Source of the DNA: Segatella oris
GTDB taxonomy: Bacteria; Bacteroidota; Bacteroidia; Bacteroidales; Bacteroidaceae
Length of the DNA stretch: 64,000 nucleotides
Direction of reading: 5' to 3'
Assembly: GCF_900637655.1 (NCBI RefSeq)
Contig: NZ_LR134384.1
Span: forward strand, 2,954,501-3,018,500
Program-made: the position numbers and the translations under genes
Notes under the pieces: model-generated
Databases searched by the model: none
Seen by the model: only the letters and a program-made list of their open reading frames with translations
What the model was told of the DNA's origin: nothing
In this document: positions 9,074 to 18,511 of the stretch, in pieces
How the letters are laid out: each line of letters opens with the position of its first letter
Position numbering within the stretch: the first letter of the stretch is position 1

Positions 9074-10000
9074 ATGACAAAATGGATATTAGGTTTCGTG
9101 CTTTTTCTACAGGCCATCAGCTTGCAGGCACAACGCTTTCAGCCCCATTGGATAGGCTATCCTGACGTAGACTCTACCGCACAGATATGGTTTCGGCAAA
9201 CCTATCTCTGCGAGGGGAGACCACAGTTTGCCATGCTTGAAGTTGTCACAACAGGCTATTTTGATCTCTATGTGAACGGTTATAATGTATCGACTGACGT
9301 CAGAATGCCTTTCCGCAAGCAAGCTTTTAACGACCGACCTATCAGCCTTTGCTTCGATATTACACGCTTTCTTCGCCCCGACAGCAACACGATTGCCGTG
9401 TGGTATAGCCCTTCATATCCTCATATTCAGCCTCGCCAAGTAGCTATCTCCTATTATGGAAGAGATGCAGAAAACCGCCCTTTCAGCCTCATTTCAGACA
9501 GTAACTGGCTTTGTCGCAAAGCAAATGTGCGGCTTGACACCACATATGACGAGATATTTCATGCCCCTGACTACAGTCAGACGCAATGGAATACTGCTGA
9601 TTTTGCACCGGCCTGCTGGCAAGGAGCAGTGAGTTTAGCGGCTGACAACAGCCAGAAGACAGACTATCGCAGGGTGGCTTACACAGCCGAACACGTCACG
9701 AAGATTATCACACCCGCCTATTATGTCGTTGAAGACGATACCGTCTGCTACGAATTCAATACCGGGTTTCATGGCTATGTGCGTGTAACGCTGCGTGATG
9801 CCAACATGGGAGAACGTCTCAATATCAATGGATTAGGCTATCAATGCAGCGGAGAAATGGACGAACAAGCCTATCGGAAATTCACCCGACGCACGTTCAG
9901 AAACGTTTGGATTACAGGCGACCAACATTTTAAAAACAGCCAAATCCAGCGTGTTGAAGGTATAGAAACCGCTCCCTACCCGCACATAAGTTGGCATTAG
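9074..10000 (+). CDS. Exported rhamnosidase-like protein lacking the catalytic barrel
   Basis: A 308-residue protein with a signal peptide cleaved near LQA/QRF (residues 19-20). Residues about 22-110 resemble the N-terminal beta-sandwich of GH78 alpha-L-rhamnosidases (HWIGY, WFRQTYL, GYFDLYVNG, FDITRFLRP). Residues about 225-300 resemble the next GH78 beta domain (YEFNTGFHGYVRVTLRD, then RRTFRNVWITGD). The protein then stops, so the alpha/alpha-six barrel with the catalytic residues is absent. It may be a sugar-binding protein or a remnant. The start codon lies 8 nt after the gyrB terminator T-run. An AraC regulator follows. The assignment is by pattern only. Confidence 0.6.
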   Translation: MTKWILGFVLFLQAISLQAQRFQPHWIGYPDVDSTAQIWFRQTYLCEGRPQFAMLEVVTTGYFDLYVNGYNVSTDVRMPFRKQAFNDRPISLCFDITRFLRPDSNTIAVWYSPSYPHIQPRQVAISYYGRDAENRPFSLISDSNWLCRKANVRLDTTYDEIFHAPDYSQTQWNTADFAPACWQGAVSLAADNSQKTDYRRVAYTAEHVTKIITPAYYVVEDDTVCYEFNTGFHGYVRVTLRDANMGERLNINGLGYQCSGEMDEQAYRKFTRRTFRNVWITGDQHFKNSQIQRVEGIETAPYPHISWH

Positions 10001-10085
10001 TCAAGTCTTTTTCCTTGTGAAAATGACGGTTATAACCTCTTTTATTCTTCTTCTTATAACACCATTTTAACTATATAGACCACTT

Positions 10086-10949
10086 ATGAAAGAACTAACT
10101 ATCGGCTTTTTACTTGAAACTAACAAGGGGAGCCATATTGATGAAGACCTCCTTTTAGTCAATAACATCGCAGACTTACCCCGTTCTAATGAACCGGGAC
10201 GACTTGACTTTCTGTTTTTCGGCATGTGCACTTCAGGGGTTGGAAAATACTCTTTAAATACCATCGACTATGTTGTTCTGCCCAAAGATATCCTTATCGT
10301 CACCCCCGGAGACGTCACAGACAACTATAGTTTGAGTGAAGATTTCAAGGGTATTGGCATCATTATGTCGAAGAACTTCTATCGGGAAGTGATATTGAAT
10401 GTACACGAATTGTCTTCGCTTTTCCTATTTGCAAGAAACCATCCTGTATGCGAACTTGAGACCGATGAAGTCAACACAGTAGCCAACTACTTTAGCATCA
10501 TCAAGCAAAAGTTAGACAACAAAGCGCATCTTTTTCGTGTAGAGACCGTGAAACTACTGCTTCAAGCCCTCATTTACGACCTCAGTAATGCAATCTATCG
10601 CATTCAGAAGAACGACAAACACCACTCTTCCCGCCTTGAAAAGATATTCTTCGATTATGCCAAACTCGTTGAAAATCACTTCCGTTCTGAACGTCGTGTA
10701 GGTTGGTATGCCAAGCAGTTGAACATTACTCCAAAGTATCTTTCAGAGGCTGTAAAGGCTATCAGCCACCGTACTCCCAATGAATGGATTGACTATTACA
10801 CGATACACGAACTGCGCATCATGCTGAAAAGCACTGCAAAAAGCATCAAAGAGATTGCTGTCGAGCTGAACTTCCCGAACCAAAGCTTCATGGGAAAATA
10901 CTTTAAAGACCACGTTGGTGTGTCGCCTTCTGAATACAGAAAAGTATAG
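10086..10949 (+). CDS. AraC family transcriptional regulator
   Basis: A 287-residue protein. The N-terminal two thirds has no motif I recognise and probably forms a cupin-like sensing domain. The C-terminal ~100 residues form a double helix-turn-helix of the AraC/XylS type: WYAKQLNITPKYLSEAVK, then SIKEIAVELNFPNQSFMGKY, then FKDHVGVSPSEYRK. It would bind DNA near its target genes. The neighbours are the rhamnosidase-like gene upstream and a predicted outer-membrane protein downstream; either could be a target. Targets and effector are unknown. Confidence 0.88.
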   Translation: MKELTIGFLLETNKGSHIDEDLLLVNNIADLPRSNEPGRLDFLFFGMCTSGVGKYSLNTIDYVVLPKDILIVTPGDVTDNYSLSEDFKGIGIIMSKNFYREVILNVHELSSLFLFARNHPVCELETDEVNTVANYFSIIKQKLDNKAHLFRVETVKLLLQALIYDLSNAIYRIQKNDKHHSSRLEKIFFDYAKLVENHFRSERRVGWYAKQLNITPKYLSEAVKAISHRTPNEWIDYYTIHELRIMLKSTAKSIKEIAVELNFPNQSFMGKYFKDHVGVSPSEYRKV

Positions 10950-11073
10950 GTTTGTAAGATCTTGCATCGACAGGAAAGCAAGACTGGCAATTTAAATGCT
11001 TTGACATACAACGTAGTTTGAAGATTTTCTTTACCTTTACACCCAACATTTGGAAAAGAAAAAATAACAAGAA

Positions 11074-11949
11074 ATGAAACAACTAAACACCAACAAGGGC
11101 CTTTGCAAGCTGCTCTGTCCCCATTTCCCATTACCGTTTCAATATATTCAGGTACGAAAATCAATCGTCATTAAATGTATTTCGTTCTTCGTTTTCATGA
11201 TGATTTCAATGCCGACACAGGCCCAGATGCTCTTCTCCGAGAACCTTACAATGGAAATAGACAGCACAAAAACCATACAAGGGTCATTGCAACCGGTGGT
11301 AGATTTCAAGACAGAGAAAGAGAATGTACTTACCCTTAAGAACACAGCTAACCTCAATCTGCTGATTAAAAAGAGTCGGGTTATAAATCTTATCAATAAA
11401 CTTGAATTCTCAACTTACGGTAAGAAGATCACCGTAAGTGGAGGCTATGTGCACGCAGAATATCGTTATCTGCTCCATCATGCCTTTGAAGTTTATCCTT
11501 ACGTAGAGTCACAATGGGCAGGAAGCCGTGGCATGACATTCAAGATTTCCTCGGGAGTTCAGTCCCGATATCGCCTCGTCAACACCGAGCACTGCCTCAT
11601 GTTTGCAGCTGTCGGCCTTTTCTATGAGTTTGAAAAGTGGCAATATCCCGACCCACCTGCAGGCATAAGCGATTATGCTTACAGCCGAAGTGTGAAGAGT
11701 CATCTGTCACTTAGCTTCAAATATTCACTCGGAGAACATTGGGAACTGACTACAACCGCCATTCATCAAGCCAAGCCTGACAGCTATTTCAAAAGCGCAA
11801 GGTTCGGCGGAGCAGTAGACCTTGCGTATCATATCACACCGAAAATCGGCATACGTGGCACCTATCGCATCATCTACGACACCTCTCCTATCGTGCCTGT
11901 ACGTAAAGATTATAACACCGTTGATGCCGGTATAGATATCTCTTTCTAA
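11074..11949 (+). CDS. Predicted outer-membrane beta-barrel protein, unknown function
   Basis: Up to 291 residues. The N-terminus is unusual: about 28 polar residues precede a hydrophobic stretch (CISFFVFMMISMPTQAQ) that looks like a signal peptide ending at AQA/Q. The true start may therefore lie inside, although no in-frame ATG is well placed. The mature part alternates polar and hydrophobic residues and ends DAGIDISF, a C-terminal phenylalanine typical of outer-membrane barrels. It resembles DUF481-type salt-induced barrels only loosely. The function is unknown. Confidence 0.6.
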   Translation: MKQLNTNKGLCKLLCPHFPLPFQYIQVRKSIVIKCISFFVFMMISMPTQAQMLFSENLTMEIDSTKTIQGSLQPVVDFKTEKENVLTLKNTANLNLLIKKSRVINLINKLEFSTYGKKITVSGGYVHAEYRYLLHHAFEVYPYVESQWAGSRGMTFKISSGVQSRYRLVNTEHCLMFAAVGLFYEFEKWQYPDPPAGISDYAYSRSVKSHLSLSFKYSLGEHWELTTTAIHQAKPDSYFKSARFGGAVDLAYHITPKIGIRGTYRIIYDTSPIVPVRKDYNTVDAGIDISF

Positions 11950-11994
11950 GAAACAGCCGGCCTTCTTCGCCTTTGGAGGGAGCGGGGAAGGCTT

Positions 11995-12597
11995 CTATTC
12001 TGCAATCATCTGCTCTATCTCTTCAGCTGCCTCACACAGTTCTGCATACCATTCTTCGCCAAAACGCCGGATAAGTGGGCCTTTCAAGAATTTATAAACA
12101 GGAAGATTGAGGGCTTCACCCTTTGCAACTGCATCCTTACATATCTTCCACTTATGATAGTTTATGCCTACAAGTCCATGACCAAACTCCTTGGCACGTA
12201 TCGGATAAAGAGCGCAGGAAATGGGCTTTATGAAGCGTGTCTGCCCGTCACGGTAGGCACGTTCGAGTGCACAAAGACAACAATCGCCCTCATAACAAGT
12301 AAAAACACAATCCTTACCTCCTACAATACTCGTCACCAAATCGCCTTCAATATCCGTGTAGGCCACGCCTTGTCTGTCGACAACAGCCTGTGCCGAAGCA
12401 CTCATATCGCCCCAAATGGTGTCTAAAGCATCCTCAATTTCTCCGATTTCATCAAGCGTAACAGGTGCTCCGGCATCGCCTTCTATGCAACAAACTCCCT
12501 TGCATTTCTCCAAATCACAACAGAACTTCTCGGTAATAATGTCGGGAGAAACCAACACGTTTCCCACCTGTATAATATGCAAATCCTCTTTATTCAT
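11995..12597 (-). CDS. DUF3109 family cysteine-rich protein
   Basis: A 200-residue cytoplasmic protein with cysteine clusters CCDLEKCKGVCC, CVFTCYEGDCCLC and SCALYP, which look like a metal-binding set (zinc or iron-sulfur). The family is common in Bacteroidales and its role is not established. ATG at 12597 (MNKEDLHIIQVGN) was chosen. The reading frame stays open further upstream, but that extension runs through a hairpin repeat and is not family-like. It is the last gene of a likely gpmI-ung-DUF3109 transcription unit. The 45-nt gap to the convergent gene contains only a weak stem. Confidence 0.82.
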   Translation of the reverse strand: MNKEDLHIIQVGNVLVSPDIITEKFCCDLEKCKGVCCIEGDAGAPVTLDEIGEIEDALDTIWGDMSASAQAVVDRQGVAYTDIEGDLVTSIVGGKDCVFTCYEGDCCLCALERAYRDGQTRFIKPISCALYPIRAKEFGHGLVGINYHKWKICKDAVAKGEALNLPVYKFLKGPLIRRFGEEWYAELCEAAEEIEQMIAE

Positions 12598-12692
12598 AAT
12601 GTTGTTTGCAGTAATTGGCCGATTCAGCCATGACAGAAAATGTCTGGTGTAGACATTCGAAGTATAACAAAATGGGCTATAAGCCTGCACTT

Positions 12693-12723
12693 CCTCCCCC
12701 GAGGAGAGGGCTGGGAAGGGGTT
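12693..12723 (-). repeat. Degenerate hairpin repeat copy between ung and DUF3109
   Basis: On the plus strand this reads CCTCCCCCGAGGAGAGGG, then CTGGGAAGGGG. The minus strand gives the family order CCCC-TTCCCAGCCC-TCTCC. It separates the ung stop codon from the DUF3109 start and makes the DUF3109 frame appear longer than it is. Confidence 0.6.
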
Positions 12724-12725
12724 TC

Positions 12726-13388
12726 TTACCACTCTATTTCCTGTTCTCCCCTACCTCTTAAGTATTCATTACATCTTGAAAACTGATGATTTCCAAACCA
12801 TCCTCCACGGTTAGCGGAGAGCGGAGAAGGATGAACAGACTCCAAAACAAGATGTCGGTTTTGATCTATCAGATACTTTTTGCTGCGGGCAAATCCACCC
12901 CAAAGCATGAAAACAAGACCGTCGCGATGATCGCTCAAAGCCTTGATTGCAGCATCGGTAAACGTGGTCCAGCCCAATCGTTGATGACTGTTGGCCTGAT
13001 GAGCACGCACAGTCAACGTGGCATTCAAGAGCAGAACGCCCTGCTTGGCCCATCGTGTGAGATCTCCATTTCGCGGCATCGGCTTGCCAAGATCCATTTC
13101 AATCTCCTTAAAGATATTGATAAGTGAAGGGGGCATCACCACACCTTCGGGCACAGAAAAGCTCAAACCCATGGCTTGACCAGGCTCATGATAAGGGTCT
13201 TGGCCTATGATTACCACCTTCACTTTATGGAAAGGGCAAAGGTTGAAGGCGTTGAAAATCAGCTTTCCCGGCGGATAGCACGTGGTATGCAGATATTCTT
13301 CGCGCACCAATTTGGTTAAGTTCACGAAATAGGGTTTATCGAATTCCGCGCCAAGATAGGGCTTCCAACTCTCTTCAATCTTTACCAT
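12726..13388 (-). CDS. ung: Uracil-DNA glycosylase
   Basis: A 220-residue family 1 UDG. The water-activating motif GQDPYH is at residues 62-67 (Asp64) and the minor-groove loop HPSPLSANRGG begins at His186. The length is normal. It excises uracil from DNA in base-excision repair. It lies 7 nt downstream of gpmI on the same strand and is probably translated from the gpmI transcript. Confidence 0.96.
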   Translation of the reverse strand: MVKIEESWKPYLGAEFDKPYFVNLTKLVREEYLHTTCYPPGKLIFNAFNLCPFHKVKVVIIGQDPYHEPGQAMGLSFSVPEGVVMPPSLINIFKEIEMDLGKPMPRNGDLTRWAKQGVLLLNATLTVRAHQANSHQRLGWTTFTDAAIKALSDHRDGLVFMLWGGFARSKKYLIDQNRHLVLESVHPSPLSANRGGWFGNHQFSRCNEYLRGRGEQEIEW

Positions 13389-13395
13389 TGCACAT

Positions 13396-14919
13396 TTATT
13401 TATTGTCAGATATCAAGCATTCTCCCGTCATGTCAGCAGGCTGTTCCAAGCCCATGATGTGCAGAATTGACGGAGCAACATCGGCCAAACGGCCATCTTT
13501 CACAGTGGCAGAGTTATTATCTGTCACGTAAATAAACGGCACGGGGTTCAGCGAGTGAGCAGTGTTTGGTGTGCCATCTTCGTTGATTGCATTGTCAGCA
13601 TTACCGTGATCAGCAATGATAATCACCTCATAACCGTTGGTTTTAGCTGTCTCAACGACCTCCTCTACACAGTGGTCAATGGCCCAGACTGCCTTTGCAA
13701 TAGCATGATATACACCTGTATGACCCACCATATCACCGTTGGCAAAGTTGACAACAATAAAGTCATACTCCTGTGTGTTGATAGCACCGACAAGCTTATC
13801 CTTAACCTCAAAGGCACTCATTTCCGGCTTTAAGTCATACGTAGCTACCTTAGGAGAAGCCACAAGAATACGATCTTCGCCCTCAAAAGGCTCCTCGCGA
13901 CCGCCATTAAAGAAGAAAGTTACATGGGCATACTTCTCTGTTTCAGCCGTATGAAGCTGCTTCTTACCTAATCGGGAAAGGTATTCTCCGAGTGTATCTT
14001 GCACGTTTTCCTTCGGGAAGAGCACCTTTACATCCTTGAAATTCGGGTCGTATGGTGTCATACAATAATACTTCAAACCCTTCACAGTCGTCATACCTTC
14101 TTCCGGCAGATCCTGCTGAGTAAGCACTTCCGTCAGCTCCTTTGCACGGTCATTACGGTAGTTAATGAAGATAACGACATCGCCTTCTTCAATCGTTCCG
14201 TTGACTTTGCTGTTGTTGATTGCCTTGATAAATTCATCGGTCACGCCCTCGTCGTAACTCTCCTGCATGGCTTTAACCAAGTCATCGGCCTGTTTTCCTT
14301 CGCCCTTCACAAGCAAATCATAAGCCTCTTTCACGCGGTTCCAGCGTTTATCTCGGTCCATTGCATAGAACCGGCCAATGATACTTGCGATGTGAGCACC
14401 ATTCTTCTGGCAGCATTCCTCTACGTCTTCGATGAAGCCCTTGCCGCTTCTTGGGTCGGTATCTCGCCCATCCATGAAGCAATGCACATATACATCTTTG
14501 AGCCCATATTCCTTACCTATCTCTATCAACTTGAAGAGATGATTGAGTGAAGAGTGCACACCTCCCGTTGAAGTTAAGCCCATCAAGTGGAGCTTCTTGC
14601 CCGTCTTTTGGGCATAAGAATAAGCTTCAACAATGCCTGGGTTCTTCAAGATGTCACCGCTTTCGCAGGCTTTATTGATCTTCACCAAGTCCTGATAAAC
14701 CACTCGGCCGGCACCGATATTGAGGTGACCAACTTCAGAATTACCCATCTGTCCGTGGGGAAGACCTACGTTTTCGCCTGAAGCCTGAAGCTGAGAATGT
14801 GCAGAAACTGCATTCAGATAATCTAAATAAGGTGTCGGAGTATTATAGATAACATCACCCTTACCATGCTTTCCGATTCCCCATCCATCGAGAATCATCA
14901 ATAACGCTTTCTTTGCCAT
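13396..14919 (-). CDS. gpmI: 2,3-bisphosphoglycerate-independent phosphoglycerate mutase
   Basis: A 507-residue alkaline-phosphatase-superfamily enzyme. The metal-binding start is LMILDGWG (Asp11), the phosphoserine Ser61 lies in GNSEVGH, and the late metal motif is [10 protein letters not shown]. It interconverts 3- and 2-phosphoglycerate in glycolysis and requires manganese. The length is normal. It heads an apparent operon with ung and DUF3109 and has a well-formed promoter 40 nt upstream. Confidence 0.96.
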   Translation of the reverse strand: MAKKALLMILDGWGIGKHGKGDVIYNTPTPYLDYLNAVSAHSQLQASGENVGLPHGQMGNSEVGHLNIGAGRVVYQDLVKINKACESGDILKNPGIVEAYSYAQKTGKKLHLMGLTSTGGVHSSLNHLFKLIEIGKEYGLKDVYVHCFMDGRDTDPRSGKGFIEDVEECCQKNGAHIASIIGRFYAMDRDKRWNRVKEAYDLLVKGEGKQADDLVKAMQESYDEGVTDEFIKAINNSKVNGTIEEGDVVIFINYRNDRAKELTEVLTQQDLPEEGMTTVKGLKYYCMTPYDPNFKDVKVLFPKENVQDTLGEYLSRLGKKQLHTAETEKYAHVTFFFNGGREEPFEGEDRILVASPKVATYDLKPEMSAFEVKDKLVGAINTQEYDFIVVNFANGDMVGHTGVYHAIAKAVWAIDHCVEEVVETAKTNGYEVIIIADHGNADNAINEDGTPNTAHSLNPVPFIYVTDNNSATVKDGRLADVAPSILHIMGLEQPADMTGECLISDNK

Positions 14920-14957
14920 AACTTATATAAACTTAAAATTCTGTTTCCTGTATGCTG

Positions 14958-14988
14958 CAAAGTTACTGCAAACGAGTGAGATTACAAA
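14958..14988 (-). promoter_or_regulatory. Promoter of gpmI
   Basis: On the minus strand, TTTG (14988-14985), a 19-nt spacer and TAACTTTG (14965-14958) match both elements of the Bacteroides promoter. Confidence 0.75.
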
Positions 14989-15296
14989 GAAGAACGGCCC
15001 GTTTTTTTTCGTCATCAACTTGACGTTGGCTGACAAAAACATGCTGATGTGTACTCAAAGCGATGAAGGCTGCGGTGCATCCCCAGCCTGAAGCTGTATT
15101 CTTTCTGCCTGTCTTGTCTCTCCAATCTTCACACAACGCTGCTTGGAACATCCCGATAAACGCCTCTGTTTTGTAAATTTTATTGGTCAAAAAAGGCCTC
15201 TTTCAGAAGTTACCTTTTAGAAAAAGAAAGCGCATAAACAAGCCCAAATCGCGCCTTTCAAATCAAAAAGCAATGCCGTTTCTGACACATTATCCT

Positions 15297-15406
15297 GCAA
15301 CCTGCATCACTTTGGCTTGCAATCTGCATCAAAACACCACGTCTTCTGCATCAAGACAGCATGCAAAGTGAGGCAAAACACGATGCAATATGCGTCAAAA
15401 CAGCAA
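15297..15406 (+). repeat. 22-bp periodic intergenic array D, five units
   Basis: Five exact 22-bp steps with cores TGCATCA, TGCATCA, TGCATCA, TGAGGCA and TGCGTCA. Four of the five are preceded by GCAA; the third has GTCTTC. A degenerate sixth step may precede at 15275. The block TGATAGCCAAC begins at 15458, 52 nt after the last unit. The array lies in the 688-bp gap between gpmI and the SGNH hydrolase gene, both on the minus strand. Confidence 0.8.
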
Positions 15407-15490
15407 TAAAATCAACATGATTTCAGCCCTGAAAACAACTGATATTACATAACAACCTGATAGCCAACGCATTACTTAAAAGGCTCAAAA

Positions 15491-15535
15491 CTCGCGTATT
15501 TCGGCCCGACATAAAATGTTTTTTGAATACGCGAG
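15491..15535. repeat. 10-bp perfect inverted repeat
   Basis: CTCGCGTATT (15491-15500) and AATACGCGAG (15526-15535) enclose a 25-nt loop containing a T6 run. It lies 73 bp beyond the 3' end of the SGNH hydrolase gene. It could be a terminator stem or an operator; neither is established. Confidence 0.45.
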
Positions 15536-15607
15536 CTATGCGAAAGCATTTGTAAAAATAAATAACTAAAAACCAATTCCAGTACTCCCCAAGGGAAGAA
15601 GCACTGA

Positions 15608-16816
15608 CTAACGACACGTTATCACCCCTGCCGCATATTCTCCCATGGCACGATATCCCTCGGGATTGGGGTGCAACCAATCGCTCTGCCAATGTTTCTG
15701 CAGGCGTTCGGGGTCGTTAGGATCGCGAAGCAGCTCATCGAAATCAAGAATGCCGTCGACCTTCTCACGCTGACTGCGTATCCATTGATTTACAGTTTGG
15801 CGGGCCGCTTCATGGAAAGCAGAGTAATAGCCGGCCCCCTTGAATGGCGTAATCGTGCCGAGATAGACGCGCAGATTGCGCTCCTTGGCCTTGCGTATCA
15901 TCTCTTCGTAGGCATAGATAAGGTCATTTGCCACGGTTTCGCTTTGGCCGAAAGCTGCTGCTCCGATGTCATTTACGCCCTCAAAGATAACAACCGCACG
16001 CACACCTCGCTGTGAAAGGACATCCCGATTGAAGCGTTCGCGAGCCATAAACCCAAAGCCTCCCTTCATCGTTACACGGTTGTTGCCGATGCCGAGATTA
16101 AGAACTCCGACGTCGGTCACGCCTTGTTTCTTCTGCAAAACCTCTGAAAGGATGTCCGGCCAGCGGTTTTGTGCGTTGTTGGTTGAGTTCTTTCCATCGG
16201 TGATGGAATTGCCGATGATGGCTATACTCTTGGCTGTGAGGTCATAAACATCAATGGCCGAGATGTTAAACCAATGGTCTTCACGGAACGCTTTGGCAAA
16301 ACTCGTCTTGGGAGTTGACACACCCCGCAGGATATAACTCGTTGTTCGGGACCCCATGTGAACCGTAGGGACGGCGGGAGCCTTGGTATAATTAATGGTA
16401 ATGGCAAGCTTTTCCAACGGTTGAAGATCGAAGTTCAACGCATCACTGAAAGCGGCCTTGCCCGCCGGAATGACGGTGTTGTAACGGCCACCAAACGTGA
16501 GATACTTCGCCGTGGCGGGCACAATAACGAAGCTGTCGGCAGCATGTGCGATGTAGACCGAGCGGATAACGAGCGGTTCACGCGAGAGTTCGTTGCTCAA
16601 CTCAAGCCGAAGCTGCTTGCCACCTATCGAGACTTTTACAATCTGTCGCACCGAACGACCGCTCATGTTGTTGTTATAAGGCATGAAACTCTTTACTACA
16701 GGCTGCTGCGCTGTAGCCCAAGTGCCCACCCAGTGATTGTCTGTCACGGCATTTGCCAACTGTGCCTGTGCCGCAACAGAAATGAATAACAGAATTAATC
16801 CTACAAATCTTTTCAT
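15608..16816 (-). CDS. Exported SGNH/GDSL hydrolase
   Basis: A 402-residue protein with a signal peptide (cleavage near AQA/QL, residue 19). An N-terminal beta-rich region of about 190 residues precedes an SGNH domain. Block I is GNSITDG (Ser204), block III is FEGVNDIG, and the Asp-His pair is DWLH (Asp379, His382). Such enzymes de-esterify acetylated or acylated carbohydrates or lipids outside the cytoplasm. It lies 169 nt downstream of a susD gene but has its own promoter, so it may be co-regulated rather than co-transcribed. The substrate is unknown. Confidence 0.87.
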   Translation of the reverse strand: MKRFVGLILLFISVAAQAQLANAVTDNHWVGTWATAQQPVVKSFMPYNNNMSGRSVRQIVKVSIGGKQLRLELSNELSREPLVIRSVYIAHAADSFVIVPATAKYLTFGGRYNTVIPAGKAAFSDALNFDLQPLEKLAITINYTKAPAVPTVHMGSRTTSYILRGVSTPKTSFAKAFREDHWFNISAIDVYDLTAKSIAIIGNSITDGKNSTNNAQNRWPDILSEVLQKKQGVTDVGVLNLGIGNNRVTMKGGFGFMARERFNRDVLSQRGVRAVVIFEGVNDIGAAAFGQSETVANDLIYAYEEMIRKAKERNLRVYLGTITPFKGAGYYSAFHEAARQTVNQWIRSQREKVDGILDFDELLRDPNDPERLQKHWQSDWLHPNPEGYRAMGEYAAGVITCR

Positions 16817-16842
16817 CTTTTTACCTTTATATTATCGCTTTG

Positions 16843-16875
16843 CAAAGGTAACACTATTTTCTGATTACAGGCAAA
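16843..16875 (-). promoter_or_regulatory. Promoter of the SGNH hydrolase gene
   Basis: On the minus strand, TTTG (16875-16872), a 21-nt spacer and TACCTTTG (16850-16843) match the Bacteroides promoter form. It lies about 27 nt before the start codon. Confidence 0.65.
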
Positions 16876-16984
16876 AAGGGCTGGCAAAAGCCAGCCCCAA
16901 AGCGAGAGAGAAATTTAATAATCCACACGTGGATATGTCTTTCGTCTATTTTGTGCGCTTCATCACGAAGCCATAAGCTGCAGA

Positions 16985-18478
16985 TTATTCGCCACCTGCC
17001 CACCACACGCGCTTCGTGAAGACATACATTCCGGCATCGTTTCCGCTGCCAAAGGCTGCAGCCACATGCGGATTGGACTTCACATCACTGTCACCATAAG
17101 GCAGACAGAGCGGCCAACGGTTGGCACCTCCCGACGTATTGTTAGGGTTGGTCATGGTGACCGGATAGCTGCCGTCAATGTAACGGCAACGGCGGATGTC
17201 GTTATAGGTCTCCAATTGCTCGTCACGTGTCTGTGCAATATACTTCTGAATGAGGATCTCATTCAAGGGATTTGCCGTGAAACGAGCATTGATTGAAGTC
17301 AGATAATTCGTAATCTGAGCATCGGTAATGCTTGCTTCGATGACGCTTCCACCGGCAGTATAGAAGTCTTTTATTGAGGCGGTAACTCCCTTTTCGAATG
17401 CAGTCTTGGCGTCTGTACCTAAACGTGCCTGCGCTTCGGCAAGGATGAAATAAAGCTCTGAACTGCTCATCATGTGCAAAGGAGCAGCACCATTGTCCAA
17501 ATAAGCAGGCCAATTGACATACTCTGTCTCTGAAGCTAAGTCGTCATCTCCAGGATTTGCAACCACGTTCTTGCCGAATTTGTTGTAGTTATAAATGGGT
17601 TCGCGGGGATCATTGCGGGCTGTCAGCAGTTTTTCTACCGTTGACGAACAACCTGTGTAGCTACGACTCTGGGCGTAAGCATACCAGGAGTTGTCGGCAG
17701 TCTGGCCGTTGAACACAGCTAATTCGCAGCCTTCAAAACCGCCACTGATGGCAGCCTGTGCCTCGGCAACAACCTTCTGAAGCTGTGCCGTGGTCTTGTT
17801 TACCCCATAGGTACGCAACAGATAACGGGCTTTCAGCGCGTGGGCAAATGCTGCCCACTTAGCAACTTTACCGCTATAGATAATATCATTCGCGCTGAAA
17901 TCATCGGTTCCGCGGGCAAAGTTGATTTGTGCGCTGTCGAGAAGTTCAAAGACACGGTCGTAAACTACTTTCTGTTTGTCAATCTGAGGATTGGAAGTTA
18001 CAAAGCATTCCTTATAGGGAATGTCGCCATGAAGGTCGGTCAAAGTGGCCCAGTTGACAGCTTCAAGCGTTTGAGTTACGCCCAAAAGATTATATTCCTT
18101 GGCATTAACTCCACCCTCCTGACATTTGTTATGCATCAGACGGAGATTGTTGAGATTGAGGTAAGTGCTGTTCCATTCGTTTTCAAACACTGCACTTCCG
18201 GCCACTTCCGATAGGTTTCGTTTCTCCACCATGCGTAATTGGTTGTTGCCGGTACCGAAGAGTTGCTCGGTATAAGAACTGACATACCAGGCATAGTTGC
18301 CACAGAGCGTGCTATAGACTGTCGCCACTTCAGCATCCGTCAGCTGGAGTTTGGCGTTGATATTGATGCTCGGGTGTGCCTCGTCTTTATTGATATGATC
18401 CATGATATCTTCAGAACAAGAGGCAAACATCACTGAAGTCAGGGCCACACCAAATATATATTTCATTTTCATAATCAA
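16985..18478 (-). CDS. SusD-like surface lipoprotein (SusD_2 type)
   Basis: A 497-residue lipoprotein with a lipobox ending FASC (Cys21). The body is helix-rich with TPR-like SusD features (ELYFILAEAQARLG, QLETYNDIRRCRYIDGSYPVTM). SusD proteins sit over the SusC channel and hold substrate. The gene lies 33 nt downstream of its susC partner. Composition and the LTEAEA-like C-terminal half fit the SusD/RagB relatives that start with a DINHDP-type segment (here DHINKDEAHPS). The ligand is unknown. Confidence 0.9.
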   Translation of the reverse strand: MIMKMKYIFGVALTSVMFASCSEDIMDHINKDEAHPSININAKLQLTDAEVATVYSTLCGNYAWYVSSYTEQLFGTGNNQLRMVEKRNLSEVAGSAVFENEWNSTYLNLNNLRLMHNKCQEGGVNAKEYNLLGVTQTLEAVNWATLTDLHGDIPYKECFVTSNPQIDKQKVVYDRVFELLDSAQINFARGTDDFSANDIIYSGKVAKWAAFAHALKARYLLRTYGVNKTTAQLQKVVAEAQAAISGGFEGCELAVFNGQTADNSWYAYAQSRSYTGCSSTVEKLLTARNDPREPIYNYNKFGKNVVANPGDDDLASETEYVNWPAYLDNGAAPLHMMSSSELYFILAEAQARLGTDAKTAFEKGVTASIKDFYTAGGSVIEASITDAQITNYLTSINARFTANPLNEILIQKYIAQTRDEQLETYNDIRRCRYIDGSYPVTMTNPNNTSGGANRWPLCLPYGDSDVKSNPHVAAAFGSGNDAGMYVFTKRVWWAGGE

Positions 18479-18511
18479 TGCTCTTTATGTTTATCAAATG
18501 TTAGTCGGTGC

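Noticed and set aside
12598..12732. N-terminal extension of the DUF3109 protein
   Set aside because: The open frame passes through a hairpin repeat copy and overlaps the ung 3' end. The family-like start is MNKEDLHI at 12597.
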